A stretch of 64,000 nt of DNA, taken from Catonia carolina (lineage: Eukaryota; Arthropoda; Insecta; Hemiptera; Achilidae). The translations under genes were made by a program, and so were the position numbers. The stretch spans positions 3,947,226-4,011,225 of the forward strand of contig JAQMRL010000021.1 of assembly GCA_035578175.1 (NCBI GenBank), in the 5' to 3' direction. This document shows, one piece after another, positions 1 to 9,549 of the stretch. The notes under the pieces were generated by a model. That model ran no database searches. It saw only the letters and a list, made by a program, of their open reading frames with translations, and was not told the DNA's origin. How positions within the stretch are numbered: position 1 is the first letter of the stretch; every line of letters begins with the position of its first letter.

Positions 1-620
1 TAAGAATTTGTTAAGGGAAGACTGTACTTTTTATCCCGCCAATGTTAAATTTCCATTTTTAGCTACATTTTTCAGAGGATTGGTAAAAGATAGCAAAATG
101 AAACTTTACACTCTTATAGTTGTCAGGTTTCTCTAGCTATTGACATTTGTTGCAATTTAATCTGTTGAACCATAATGTTAAAAACAGAATAACGAATAAC
201 GTTTTTTATTATTATTTTTTATTTAGCTTACTAAGTTTTACTAAGTTTTTACGCTGAATAAAACGATAGTTTGCCCGTGCCGAACGATCGAGCGGTTACC
301 GAGATAGCAAGGGTTCAGAATATTGTAAATAAACCAGAATTTAAATAACGTACGAATTTGAAATTTTGGTACACGCTTTAAGAATATATTTGTCTATGTT
401 GTTATAAAATTTCAAACTTTGCGGTCAAATAATTATCGAGTTACAAGCCTTTAAACGCATGAAATTTGTTGCGGTAGCAAAAAAACCGGGTCTTTTTGTC
501 TTCCAACCTCGATATGACAATGTTTAAACAACATAAAAATATTGGACTATTATGGGTCAACGTAGAATAAAATGAGATAAATTTTGATGTAAAATATGTT
601 GAAATCCGTCTCATAGTTTT
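1..620. other. AT-rich intronic or intergenic DNA with a dispersed repeat
   Basis: No gene is visible. Bases about 10-180 resemble 50610-50770: both carry a 'ccgacaatgt/ccgccaatgt' block followed by 'aggattggtaaaagata' and 'aatttaatct', so this is a dispersed repeat of unknown class. No splice-bounded open exon was found here. Confidence 0.5.
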
Positions 621-702
621 TGAAATGCAAGGGTTCAAACTCGGGTGGCTATGATTATGAAACCTACAGTAGTCTGCGTTTTGGTTTGGCCAAGAAAATT
701 AT

Positions 703-1534
703 CATCTTCTTCTTCTTCTTCTCCTTCTTCTTCTTCTTCTCCTTCTTTTCCTTCTTCTTCTTCTTTTCCTTCTCCTTCTTCTTCTCCTTCTTCTTCTCCT
801 TCTTCTCCTTCTTCTTCTTCTTCTTCTTCTTCTTCTTCTTCTTCTCCTTCTTCTTCTCCTTCTTCTTCTTCTTCTTCTTCTTCTTCTTCTTCTTCTTCTT
901 CTCTTCTTCTTCTTCTTCTCCTTCTCCTTCTTCTTATTCTTCTCCTTCTACTTCTCCTTCTTCATCTTCTCCTTCTTCTCCTTCTCCTTCTTCTTCTCCA
1001 TCTCCTTCTCCTTCTCCTTCTCCTTCTTCTTCTTCTTCTTCTCCTTCTTTTCTTCTCCTTTATCTTCTTCTCCTTCTTCTTCTTCTCCTTCTTCTTCTTC
1101 TTCTTCTCCTTCTTCTCCTTCTTCTTCTTCTTCTTCTTCTTCTTCTTCTTCTTCTTCTTCTTCTTCTTCTTCTTTCTTCTTCTTCTTCTTCTTCTTCTTC
1201 TTCTTCTTCTTCTTCTTCTTCTTCTTCTTCTTCTTCTTCTTTCTTCTTCTTCTTCTTCTTCTTCTTCTTCTTCTTCTTCTTCTTCTTCTTCTTCTTCTTC
1301 TGTCTTCTTCTTCTTCTTCTTCTTCTTCTTCTTCTTCTTCTTCTTCTTCTTCTTCTTCTTCTTCTTCTTCTTCTTCTTCTTCTTCTTCTTCTTCTTCTTC
1401 TTCTTCTTCTTCTTCTTCTTCTTCTTCTTCTTCTTCTTCTTCTTCTTCTTCTTCTTCTTCTCTCTACTTCTTCTTCTCCTTCCTCTTCTTCTCCTTTTTC
1501 TTCTTCTTCTTCTCCTTCTTCTTCTTATTATCAA
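703..1534. repeat. Long (TTC)n / (GAA)n microsatellite
   Basis: About 830 bp of nearly pure TTC on the + strand, with scattered CTCC and TTTC interruptions in the left half and an almost perfect run from about 1100 to 1460. Open frames here are homopolymeric Ser, Phe, Leu or Lys/Arg/Glu and are composition artefacts. The array ends exactly against a LINE 3' end on the minus strand (from 1535), so on that strand it is a greatly expanded GAA-type retrotransposon tail. Long GAA/TTC tracts are known to be able to form triplex structures. Confidence 0.95.
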
Positions 1535-1590
1535 GGATTAGGCATAAACCTGTTCCGAACTTACAAACCATCCTACACGTCTACAGTTCA
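1535..1590 (-). mobile_element. 3' end of an RTE-like LINE, adjoining its GAA tail
   Basis: The block 'caaggattaggcataaacc' followed by 'tgttccg' matches the 3' end of the better preserved LINE at 55319-56512 ('caaggattaggttacatgaa', then 'cctgttccgg'). On the minus strand it runs directly into the GAA array. The coding part of the copy is displaced to 2004-2150, on the other side of a MITE and an inverted 68-bp block. Confidence 0.6.
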
Positions 1591-1658
1591 GTGGGAAGAC
1601 CCTCGAAGAAGATAACAGTATTCGAGATGTACGGGTTGGAATGTCTCGTGTTTCTGTA
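1591..1658. repeat. Left arm of a perfect 68-bp inverted repeat flanking a MITE
   Basis: Bases 1591-1658 are the exact reverse complement of 2004-2071 as far as can be read by eye. The sequence encodes the end of a LINE reverse transcriptase (GRPSKKIT...). In the left arm it reads on +, in the right arm on -. The MITE at 1659-2003 lies exactly between the arms. Confidence 0.8.
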
Positions 1659-2003
1659 CAGTTCAGGCCGTCCTTAGTTTACTCCTACTGTAAACAAACC
1701 AAAGCCAGCTACTATAGGGTGCACGCTAGGGTCCACGACTTTATGAATGTCGTATTACTATTAAGTTAACTATGTTTTAAATAAGTACTTAAAGTAGTAC
1801 TTAAAAACATCAGTCATGATAAATGATGTAGGCCTAACAATTTCATTTATAAATACACTTTCAAATGTATTTTGTATTTAAATACTTTTGAAAGTATTTT
1901 GTTAGTAATTTTTAATCAGCGGTGTACACATTTTTATATAATACGCATGCTCAGTGACGTCATTATTTGTTTACAGTAGGAGAAAACTAAGAAGGCTGGA
2001 CTG
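1659..2003. mobile_element. MITE, family A (TA target site, CAGTTnAnCC ends), 345 bp
   Basis: Starts 'cagttcaggccgtccttag' after TA (1657-1658) and ends with the inverted 'aagaaggctggactg' before TA (2004-2005). The interior contains 'aaatacttttgaaagtattt' and 'gcatgctcagtgacgtcatt', which recur in the copies at 19821-22654 and 55172-56720. There is no transposase; the TA duplication suggests a Tc1/mariner-type non-autonomous element (inference). Confidence 0.8.
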
Positions 2004-2150
2004 TACAGAAACACGAGACATTCCAACCCGTACATCTCGAATACTGTTATCTTCTTCGAGGGTCTTCCCACTTCCCTTCTTTCAAATGGAACATATTCCG
2101 TCAGTTTTAGAGGTAGTCTCTCCTCTGGCATCCGTTCCAAAGAAAAATTA
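2004..2150 (-). pseudogene. C-terminal fragment of an RTE-like LINE reverse transcriptase
   Basis: The minus strand reads ERMPEERLPLK ... VGRPSKKI. This is the usual ending of RTE-like endonuclease-reverse transcriptase proteins (compare RMPNERMP ... VGRRDVGRPRGRW in the copy at 55343-56488). Only about 45 codons remain. The final ~68 bp form the right arm of the inverted repeat around MITE 1659-2003. Confidence 0.6.
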
Positions 2151-2254
2151 ACTTTTTAAAATATTTAAAAAATATATTATTAATTAGAAAAATTATTATT
2201 ATAATTATTTATTACCTCTGCATAATTAATATTATTTTGTTTTTGAATTTTTAG

Positions 2255-2296
2255 CATAATCACTGCAAAGAGAGCAATATCGACTTTTAATCAAAG
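2255..2296 (+). CDS. Candidate microexon 1 of a host microexon gene (42 nt)
   Basis: The acceptor 'tttgtttttgaatttttag' precedes the exon and donor AAG|GTAGGT follows it. One leading base completes a codon, then IITAKRAISTFNQ, then two bases AG carried to the next exon. The other in-register frame meets a stop. The length is a multiple of 3 and the phase (codon split after base 2) matches all seven downstream candidates. Function is unknown. The neighbours are LINE/MITE debris upstream and a 1-kb repeat downstream. Transcript evidence would be needed to call it certain. Confidence 0.5.
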
Positions 2297-2378
2297 GTAG
2301 GTATTTACATGTAACTAATTGTTGTTCTTTTTTATCGTTTCGGCGTACTTAACCTTCGGGGACTGAATTTTTTAAAAA

Positions 2379-3230
2379 TCTGGTGTGAAACACTCCCACA
2401 ACTTTCTCTTGCCAATGCAAATAATTAAAAAATAAACCTAACATTAGTAATAAACAAAAAACTCAACCTCAAAAAACATAACCTTATTTAAATCATGAGT
2501 GAAAGACGCAAAATGAAAATCAACCTCAGTTCGGCTTATTAATACGGAAAATCACTCTTTCACGCTAAACTAGGCTCTTTAGAGAAAGATGCTTTAAATA
2601 AAAGTTGTAGATCTTTTTATTTCCTATAAATTTTAATTATGAACACTTTTGTCGTAAAATTCATTCTAAGGCCGAAATCTTTAAAAAAAACAGAAAATCG
2701 CTCATTACCGCTAAACTAAGCGTTATACAAAAAAATTTTTGAAATAAAAGTTGTAGAATTTAAAATTCTCTACAACTTTTATTATATAAATTTTTACGCT
2801 TAAATGCGTATTAAAGCCAGAATCTTTAAAATAACAATGTTTTTACGTGAAAACAGCCTCACTAAGAATTTCAGTAAAATGGCGCCTACCCTATCTTGTA
2901 GAGCATAAAAAATTTAGTAAACCAGGGGATTAATTACACGAATAAACTACTACTTCCGGTTGACCGATTTTGATAAAAATGTTTGTGTCGGGTCCGATAG
3001 TGGTATGTAACTTAAGTTTCAAGTTTCAAGTTCGTACGATGTTTCGTTCTTGAGATATTCTGTTCACACACACACACGCACACACGCACACACACACACA
3101 CAGACCAATTGCTAAAAACATATTTTTTGGGTTTAGGAAGTCTGAAAACATGTAGATCCAGTGAAAACTCGATTTTGAAAAATCGATATGAAAACAATAC
3201 TTTCCTTTTTATATATATAGGCAAGAGAAA
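2379..3230 (-). mobile_element. 1-kb dispersed repeat, family K (copy 1, minus)
   Basis: Begins (on +) 'ctggtgtgaaacactcccac', then 'aactttctcttgcc', and ends 'tataggcaagagaaa'. It contains a CA microsatellite at 3064-3102 and the hairpin 'aaaagttgtag...ctacaactttt'. Near-full-length relatives lie at 8568-9542, 10161-11150 and 59333-60343. No coding capacity is believed: frames reading ...CVCVCV come from the microsatellite. Class unknown. Confidence 0.75.
3064..3102. repeat. (CA)n microsatellite within family K repeat
   Basis: A CA/CG dinucleotide run at the same internal position as the CA or GT tracts in the other family K copies. The tract length differs between copies, so it is a variable internal microsatellite of the element. 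Confidence 0.9.
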
Positions 3231-3239
3231 AAAAAAATT

Positions 3240-3713
3240 TGGTGTGAAACACTCACACAACTTTCTCTTGCCAATGCAAATAATGACCAATATAACCTAA
3301 AATTAGTAATAAAACATTATAAATAAACAAAAAAATGACCTCAAAAAACAAAACCTTATTTTAATCATGAGTGAAAGACGCAAAATGAAATTCAACCTCA
3401 GTTTGACTTAAAAATACGGAAAATCACTCTTCCACGCTAAACTAGGCTCTGTAGAGAAAAATGCTATAAGTAAAAGTTGTAGATGTTTTAATTTCCTATA
3501 AATATGATTGTATACACTTTTGTCGTAAAGTGCATACTAACGCCGAAATCTTAAAAAAATCGATTTTTCACACGTTTTCGTGAGAAGAAAACAGAAAAAC
3601 GCTAATTACCGCTAAACTAAGCGTTATACAAAAAAAAATTGAAATAAAAGTTGTAGGTTTTTAAATGGTCTACAACTTTTATTATAGGCTATACATTGTG
3701 CGCTGAAATGCAT
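3240..3713 (-). mobile_element. Partial family K repeat (copy 2, minus)
   Basis: Starts 'ggtgtgaaacactcacacaa' directly after copy 1 and follows the family order through 'cttgccaatgcaaataatga', 'ctaaactaggctctgtagag' and the 'gttgtaggtttttaaatggt' hairpin. It stops near 3713, lacking the microsatellite half. Two copies therefore lie head to tail. Confidence 0.7.
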
Positions 3714-3892
3714 AGCTGATATTTTTGTGTTTGATCGCTTTAAGGTTATCGGATTTTTTTTCAAGGTCCTCCAATGTTAGGTTCAGCTCCACTAAGTCCT
3801 TCTTCACTTCACGAATCCAAGCCGGCCCCGACTTAATGTCTCACATAGGCTATATTCGATTAGTTATCTGAGGATTCTTGTTTGTGGAGTTC

Positions 3893-4292
3893 TTATGTGT
3901 CTGTTGTTGTTTAGGTCATCAGCCAAAAGGCTGGTTTGAACCTGTAGAGGTTTTACTAAGTAAAACGAGGATTGAGGTGGTTTACCATCGCCTTCCTCAC
4001 TGAGTGGAAAAGTACGCTTATCAGCATGCCGGGCCCTCTGAAAAGCACATATTTTCCACTCTGCAAATGACACCTTCACTTCATTCACCACAGGGTCTGG
4101 CTGTATAATGAAATTCATTACTTTCAGAGAAGATAACTCTGATTAGTGTCTTTTACACCTCTACCTCTTCTGCTCTTAAATGATTCAGTCATTCAATTGG
4201 CTGACCATGTGATAAGAAACAGAACTATTTATTTTAGCCCTGCAACAAACAGATTGAGTGTAAATAATTTGACACTCCACCTGTCTGTTATG
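3893..4292 (-). mobile_element. SINE-like element, family D (minus), ~400 bp with AAC-type tail
   Basis: On the minus strand the element runs from 'tgcccataacagacaggtgg' to 'ggctgatgacctaaacaaca'. A GGTTCAAACC box, similar to a pol III B box, lies near the 3' end. Further copies are at 23590-24830, 44020-45650, 49385-49790, 49880-50276, 50855-51235 and 51400-51785. No protein is encoded. SINE is inferred from size, copy number and the AAC tail; a non-autonomous LINE derivative is an alternative. Confidence 0.65.
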
Positions 4293-4868
4293 GGCACTTA
4301 CGTGTCTAAGGAAAAAGATCTGTTTTTTGCGCATTGTGTCTGTTACAGGTTCAATGTCTGTAAACTTCTCTGGTTGGTAAAACCAGCCAGATACCATTTC
4401 TGAACACTCGTTTTCCAATGCAGATTCTTAGCATCCTCTTTCCAGCATCTGAACTCTTCGAATCCTGTTTCTCTTAGTCAGCCCCGTCAGGGTTTCGCTG
4501 CAGTAAGTGACCTCTGGTTGCACAACAGTTCTATAATGCCGTATTTTAGTGCCGGTGGACAAAGACCTTTTGTTGTAGGTATCTTGGGTGCATTTCTGAA
4601 CTTTAAGGAACTTGTTGATACGTTCCCTCCATGCAGAACTTTCGTTTCCGTTATGGTTTATGGTTTCTCCGAGATATTTAAAGTTTTCTACGATTTTTAC
4701 CCAGTTGCCATTCACTTGTATTTTGCTGACTAGTAGAGGGTCGATAGCCATGATTTTGGTTTTTTCATATGAGATCTTTAAACCAAGTTTTGCAGCCAAA
4801 TCCTCTAGCGATGCAATTTGCTTCCGTAGCTCTGCCATGCTTTTTTTTTTACTGTAAAAGTTTTTCAT
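4293..4868 (-). pseudogene. RTE-like LINE reverse transcriptase fragment (minus)
   Basis: An open frame at 4428-4868 covers the connection region downstream of the RT palm: LGLKISYEKTKIMAI, then FKYLGETINHNG, then YCSETLTG. A further in-family stretch (TDTMRKKQIFFLRHV) lies toward 4293 in another frame, so there is at least one frameshift. The RT active site (F/YADD) is missing, so the copy is 5' truncated and inactive. It abuts the SINE-like element at 4292. Confidence 0.75.
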
Positions 4869-5112
4869 TTACTGCAAAACAAAAAGTAATTATAAGAGAA
4901 ATTATAGTTATTTAGTGACTGAATAATGACATGTGGATACAATCCAGTGGATAGAGGACGAGGCTCTTCACCTACTTCCCCTGAACAGTGGACGCTGCTC
5001 GAGGTAAAGGAAAAAAATTTTGGTACGACTTTACGATCACTCTGTGTGCATGTAACTATTCATAAATAATAGTAATTTTTTAATTAATTTATACATTAAT
5101 TTAATTTTCCAG

Positions 5113-5133
5113 CGAATATACTCAACAAAACGT
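5113..5133 (+). CDS. Candidate microexon 2 (21 nt)
   Basis: The acceptor 'ttaattttccag' and donor CGT|GTAAGT bound 21 bases. One base closes the preceding codon, EYTQQN follows, and GT is carried onward. It fits the phase chain: exon 1 ends in two bases and this exon starts with one. So short an exon could be chance. Support comes from the consensus splice sites and from the shared phase. The surrounding intron (4870-5590) holds no other gene. Confidence 0.42.
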
Positions 5134-5595
5134 GTAAGTAATAATCAGCACAAAGTAACAATCAAAATAGTTGTAACAATCGTTTCCCTTGTTTCCTGTC
5201 CTGAATCCGAGGCTGTTTGTTAGTTAACGGGAGGGTGGAATGAAAAAAATTAAAAAAATTATCGATTTTTCGTTTATAAGTTAAAAATATAGTTTGAAAT
5301 GTGCGCTTTAAAACGGCGTTACATTCATGTTGCTATGCCAACTAAAAAATATTTTATTAATTTTTTGTGATTTTTATGTTTAAGCTGATTTTGCCATCAC
5401 GAAATTTTACAATATAATTTTCCCTTTCGATTAATATTTTACTGTGATTTATTATACTATTTTTTTCACATTGCCGTCTCTCTTTTATTTATTCATAGGT
5501 TGGCAGTATAACCTAAAAGTTTATAACCTGCACTATTTTTGTTTGTGGTCTTTTTTTTACACTCGTGTTTTTGTTTCTCAAACTTTTTTTTATTA
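5134..5595. other. AT-rich intron sequence, nothing recognised
   Basis: No coding frame, tandem repeat or element end could be recognised between candidate microexon 2 and the SINE at 5600. Confidence 0.5.
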
Positions 5596-5599
5596 TTAT

Positions 5600-5920
5600 T
5601 CCTAATTTGTGTACGATGCAATCTGTTCAATTCAGAACAATAAGCAACCCCATGGCCCAATGAGATGAGAATGATGTGAGTGCATGACGTGTATATGAGG
5701 TGTAGTATTGTACAGACCCAGGTCTACCACTCCTGAGAGAGTATGGTTAATTGAACCCCAACCATCAAAGTATACCGGCAACCACTGTCTAGTATTCAAA
5801 TCCGTTTAAAAGTAACTATCTTTACTAGGATTGGAACCAGGAACCTTCGTCTCCGAAAATCAGCTGTTTAACAGCTGATTTTGGCGACAACTTTACCTTT
5901 AGACCAACCCGGTGGGTTTC
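5600..5920 (-). mobile_element. tRNA-derived SINE, family S1 (minus)
   Basis: Reverse complement: the A-box-like 'gttggtctaaaggtaaagtt' and B-box-like 'ggttccaatcc' sit at the 5' end (right side), followed by a body ending in 'acacaaattaggaataataa'. Copies with a better B box (GGTTCAAATCC) lie at 53015-53311 and 56748-56957. An extra block with the palindrome 'cagctgtttaacagctg' is present here between the boxes and is not in the copy at 53015. Confidence 0.75.
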
Positions 5921-5949
5921 TCAGACTTTAAACACAAATATTTTGACGC

Positions 5950-6110
5950 AAAACGTCATTTTTAGAACTTCATGCACTTATTTCTCAGCTTCCACAAAAG
6001 GTAAAAGGCTGAAATTTTTATGGAGTATGTTAATCGTCCAGTTTTATTGATTGAATGTGCAGTTTTGAAAAATATTGAAAATTGTGGGAGAAAAAATATT
6101 TTTCGGGTAT
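5950..6110. other. Unassigned AT-rich DNA
   Basis: No recognised element. A 12-nt stretch at 5989-6000 has splice-like ends and would fit the microexon phase, but it is too short to call. Confidence 0.4.
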
Positions 6111-6303
6111 TTTTTATTTATTTATTTAACGTCGCATCAACTACAACGGTCATTAGCGACGATATCGGGGTGGAACTGTTCACAATGTAGGATGAAATGA
6201 TTTTTTGTAACGTATGAAAATATGCCATGCCTGAGTGGGATTCGAACCCAGGACCACATGATGAGAGGCGAGCACGTTACCAACTGCGCCAATGCGGCCA
6301 GCA
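6111..6303 (-). mobile_element. tRNA-derived SINE, family S2 (minus)
   Basis: Reverse complement starts 'ctggccgcattggcgcagtt' with a clear A box (TGGCGCAGTTGG) and then GGTTCGAATCC (B box, around 6239-6249 on +). After a ~100-bp body it ends in an (AAAT)n-like tail. The head reads like a tRNA with variable loops, but the length and tail make it a SINE, not a tRNA gene. Confidence 0.85.
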
Positions 6304-6716
6304 GCATTTTTCGATCATCGGTGATTTATCGATGAAAAAATGGTCTCTTTTAAAAAAAATTGTGAAAATCAAAATTCTTACCAGAATTAAATGCTACACA
6401 TTCTAATTATGTACCAAAGAGTGGCCTTTCATACAAAAAAAATTGTAGCTCTAGCTGTAGGGGTTGCTGAGAAAAAGGTACAAACATTAACATTGCTAAG
6501 GATAGGGATCCAGACTCCCCCTAAAAAATCCCCTGGTCGCGTTACGAACGCTGCACATGTTGAGCTTGATACAGGATGATTCTCAAAGATATGAGGAACT
6601 TTGGGAGCCCATTGTACATGTAAAAATAATGTAAAAAGTTTATATAAACATGGGTCCGGAAATGCTTCGTTACCGAGTTACGGCTAGTAAAAGATTTTCC
6701 CGGATTTCAGCTCACC

Positions 6717-6728
6717 AGGTGAAATGAG
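6717..6728. repeat. Target-site duplication of LINE 6729-7403 (left)
   Basis: AGGTGAAATGAG here is repeated at 7404-7415. The uninterrupted arm at 27138 reads 'caccaggtgaaataagg', so the duplication marks the LINE insertion. Confidence 0.85.
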
Positions 6729-7403
6729 TCTTAGCTGGTATGTAGGGTGAGGTCACGGCTCTTAAACACTGAACCCATTGTTAAGAAAGCACTTTTGGCT
6801 TTTCCAATACGGCATCGGATCTCCTGAGAATTGTCCCATGACTCATTGATCACCGTTCCCAAGTAGGTGTATTGTAGGACTCTTTCAATTCTTGTCTGAT
6901 TGATGTACAGTTCTGCCCCTCCAATGTTTTCTTTGCTAATGACCATAAGCTAAGACTCCTCAAATGTTATGTATATTCAGTGCTTCTGTATGGTGTCGAA
7001 TCATGGACCCTAAAGGAGGACACAATATCGAGGCTCCATGCATTTGAGTTATGGCTGTACAGAAGAATCCTGAGGATACCATGGACCGATAGGGTTACCA
7101 ACCAAGAGGTACTAAGGAGGATGAATACAGCCCCAGAACTGGTCAACCTCATCAAATGCCGAAAGCTGGAATATTTTGGTCACATAATGCGCAATCAAGG
7201 CAGGTATGAGCTATTGCAGAGCATATTACAAGGGAAAATAGAAGGCAGGAGAGCCCCAGGACGAAGAAGAATTTCCTGGTTGGCTAACCTTAGAGCGTGG
7301 TTCGGAAAGACCTCCACCCAATTGTTCAGGAGCGCAACCAACAAAGTAATAATAGCCAGAATGATCGCCAACATTCGGAATGGACAGGCACCCTAAGAAG
7401 AAG
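6729..7403 (+). pseudogene. LINE insertion with 5' inversion (twin-priming structure)
   Basis: The 3' part (about 6960-7403) reads on +: LLYGVESWTLKED, then FGHIMRNQGRYELLQ, then GRRAPGRRRISWL, the C-terminal region of an RTE-like reverse transcriptase, ending in an AAG-rich tail. The 5' part (6729 to about 6950) reads on -: VLQYTYLGTVINE, the segment that should precede it. An inverted 5' segment joined to a direct 3' segment inside one 12-bp target duplication is the hallmark of twin priming. The palm and endonuclease are absent. A close relative, without the inversion, is at 12443-12952. Confidence 0.85.
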
Positions 7404-7583
7404 AGGTGAAATGAGGTGTTCCTGAAATTCTGGTAAGCTAGATTAAGGGGCGAATTCAATTGTTTCTTATGGTTTTCGATCTGATAAACTGAATAAAACA
7501 GGTCCCAGAACTGTAAGTTAAATAGTTTTTGAGAAAAACATTGTCAAATACAAAGAAATGGAGTGAAAAAAAACACATTTTTT

Positions 7584-7771
7584 CATCTTTGTTTTTCCGG
7601 TTAATTTTACTTCGTACTGTTATGAATAAAAATTCATTTTATCAAACATCTATTCGCGTTCTGTGTACTTTATTTACACCGGTTTGTTCAGAATAAAATT
7701 TTCTACATGTTTTATTCAAAAATTTTAACTGTTTCTTGGTGAAATAACAAAGTTATTCTTGCCCAAAGATG
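7584..7771 (+). other. Core of foldback element F, orientation 1
   Basis: 188 bp between the arms: 'catctttgtttttccggtta ... cttgcccaaagatg'. The same block is reverse-complemented at 27308-27495 in the second copy while the arms keep their positions. Confidence 0.8.
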
Positions 7772-8094
7772 AAAAAAATGTGTTTTCACTCCATTTTTTG
7801 CATTTGTCACTGGTTTTCTTAAAAACTATTTAACTTACAGTTCTGGGACCTGTTTTATTCAATTTATCAGATCAAAAACCATGAGAAATGATTAAATTCG
7901 CCTCTTAATCATCTTACCAGAATTTCAAGAAGACCTCATTTCACCTGGTGAGCTGAAATCCATGCCAAACTTTCGCTAGCCGTAACTCGGAAACGAAGTA
8001 TTTCCGGACCCATGTTTATAAAACTTTTTTTCATTATTTTTACATGTACAATGGGGTCCCAAAGTTTCTGCATATCTTCGTGAATCACCCTGTA

Positions 8095-8565
8095 TTAGGG
8101 TCACTACTTTACTGCCTTCAAGCATGCAGCACCTTTTATTCGAGGTGTCTCTCAAGGTTCTTCGCCCTTTCTGCCGTTGGGATTTCTCACTCTTCCGCCT
8201 TCAAATTTGTTCATCATTTTCTCCTAGTATCTTTTTTTGCATTCAGGAGACTCCAAAAGGGAGTATAGGATATATCAAGATAAGATCTCCAGGTAGCGGC
8301 CCTCACAAGATTCTATAGATCCTTAACACGTTGACTGCCGCACTAAATTTTATGACACTTACAGCGGGGCCATCGTAACTTTTTTTTAATTTTTCACATT
8401 TTATTCCTTTTTTTCTTATTCTATTTCATTTTTTAATTAAAATAATAACAGCTATTTATTTTTGTAAAATTAAGTTGTGACACTTTTGGGTCACATGACC
8501 TGCTAAAATTATTTTACATGTCAGAGCCATGTGACCCATTTTTGCGTCACAATAAAAAAGTAAAA
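8095..8565. other. Unassigned AT-rich DNA
   Basis: Contains two versions of a 'gtcacatgacc / gccatgtgaccc' motif (around 8490-8540) but no coding frame or recognised element. A related 'gtgacacat' stretch follows family K copy 3 at about 9785. Confidence 0.4.
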
Positions 8566-8567
8566 AT

Positions 8568-9333
8568 CTGGTGTGAAACACTCACACAACTTTCTCTTGC
8601 CAATGCAAATAATTAATAATAAACCTAACATTATTAATAAAATATTAGAAATAAACAAAAACTAACCTCAAAAACATAACCTTATTTTAATCATGAGTGA
8701 ATGACGCAAAATGAAAATCGAACTCAATTTGGCTTAAAAAAAACGGAAAATCACACTTTCACGCTAAACTAGGCTCTGTAGAGAAAAATGCTTTAAATAA
8801 AAGTTGTAGGTCTTTTAATTTCCTATAAATTTTATTATATACACTTGTGTCATAAAATGAATACTAAGGCCAAAATCTTTAAAAAAACAATTTTTCACAC
8901 GTTTTTGTGAGAAAAAAACAGAAAATCGCTAATTACCGCTAAACTAAGCGTTATACAAAAAAATGTTTGAAATAAAAGTTGTAGAATTTTACATTCTCTA
9001 CAACTTTTATTATATAACGTTTTGCGCTAAAATGCATATTAAAGCCGCAATCTTAAAAAGAAAATGTTTTTACGTAAAAACAGCCTAACGCAGAATTTCA
9101 GCAAACATGGCGCCTACCCTATCTTGTAGAGCATAAAAAATGTAGTAAACCAGGTGATTTTAGAAAAAATCGTAGGACCAGTTTTTGAGAAAATCGCAAA
9201 AAAGTGAAAAATTATACGAATACACTACTACTTCCGGTTGACCGATTTTGATGAAAATGTTCGTGTCGGGTCCGGTAGTGGTATGTAACTTAAGTTTCAA
9301 GTTCGTACGATGTTCCGTTCTTGAGATATTTTG

Positions 9334-9376
<43 letters not shown>

Positions 9377-9378
9377 AG

Positions 9379-9410
<32 letters not shown>

Positions 9411-9542
9411 CAATTGCTAAAAACATGTTTTTTGGGTTCAGGGGGTCTGAAAACGTATAGATCCGGTGAAAACTCGATTTCGAAAAATCGACATGAAAAC
9501 AATACTTTCCTTCCTATATATTCATATAGGCTAGAGAAAGTA
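8568..9542 (-). mobile_element. 1-kb dispersed repeat, family K (copy 3, near complete, minus)
   Basis: On + it starts 'ctggtgtgaaacactcacac' and ends '...ataggctagagaaagt'. It contains hairpin blocks around 8975-9015, a CA/CAGA microsatellite at 9337-9408, and the conserved 'ccgattttgatgaaaatgtt' block. Short inverted ends (CTTTCTCTTGCC against GGCAAGAGAAAG) are present in the family. No protein frame is conserved apart from the frame that runs through the microsatellite. Confidence 0.8.
9337..9408. repeat. (CA)n microsatellite in family K copy 3
   Basis: A CA run interrupted by CAGACA units. Reading frames across it encode His-Thr or Cys-Val repeats and are not genes. Confidence 0.9.
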
Positions 9543-9549
9543 AAAAACA

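Larger units (their letters stand above)
6572..8092. mobile_element. Long-arm foldback element, family F (copy 1), split by a LINE
   Basis: Ends are 'caggatgattctcaaagata' (left) and the inverted '...cgtgaatcaccctg' (right), with TA on both sides (6570-6571 and 8093-8094). The two arms are long, imperfect inverted repeats of about 330 bp, meeting at a unique core at 7584-7771. A LINE occupies 6729-7403 and has duplicated 12 bp of the left arm. There is no transposase. CAGGGTGATTC ends with TA suggest mobilisation by a Tc1/mariner-type enzyme (inference). The second copy is at 26984-27820, with its core in the opposite orientation. Confidence 0.85.

Noticed and set aside
620..1615. Long open frames of Ser/Phe/Leu (plus) and Lys/Arg/Glu (minus)
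   Set aside because: They are the three readings of the TTC microsatellite with no codon-use or splice evidence.
5989..6000. 12-nt microexon candidate after 'cacttatttctcag'
   Set aside because: It fits the phase (FHK), but it is too short to separate from chance and the donor GTAAAA is weak.
6239..6303. tRNA gene
   Set aside because: A and B boxes are present, but they are followed by a ~100-bp body and an AAAT tail, so it is a SINE. The same reasoning applies to 24979-25044 and 53246-53311.
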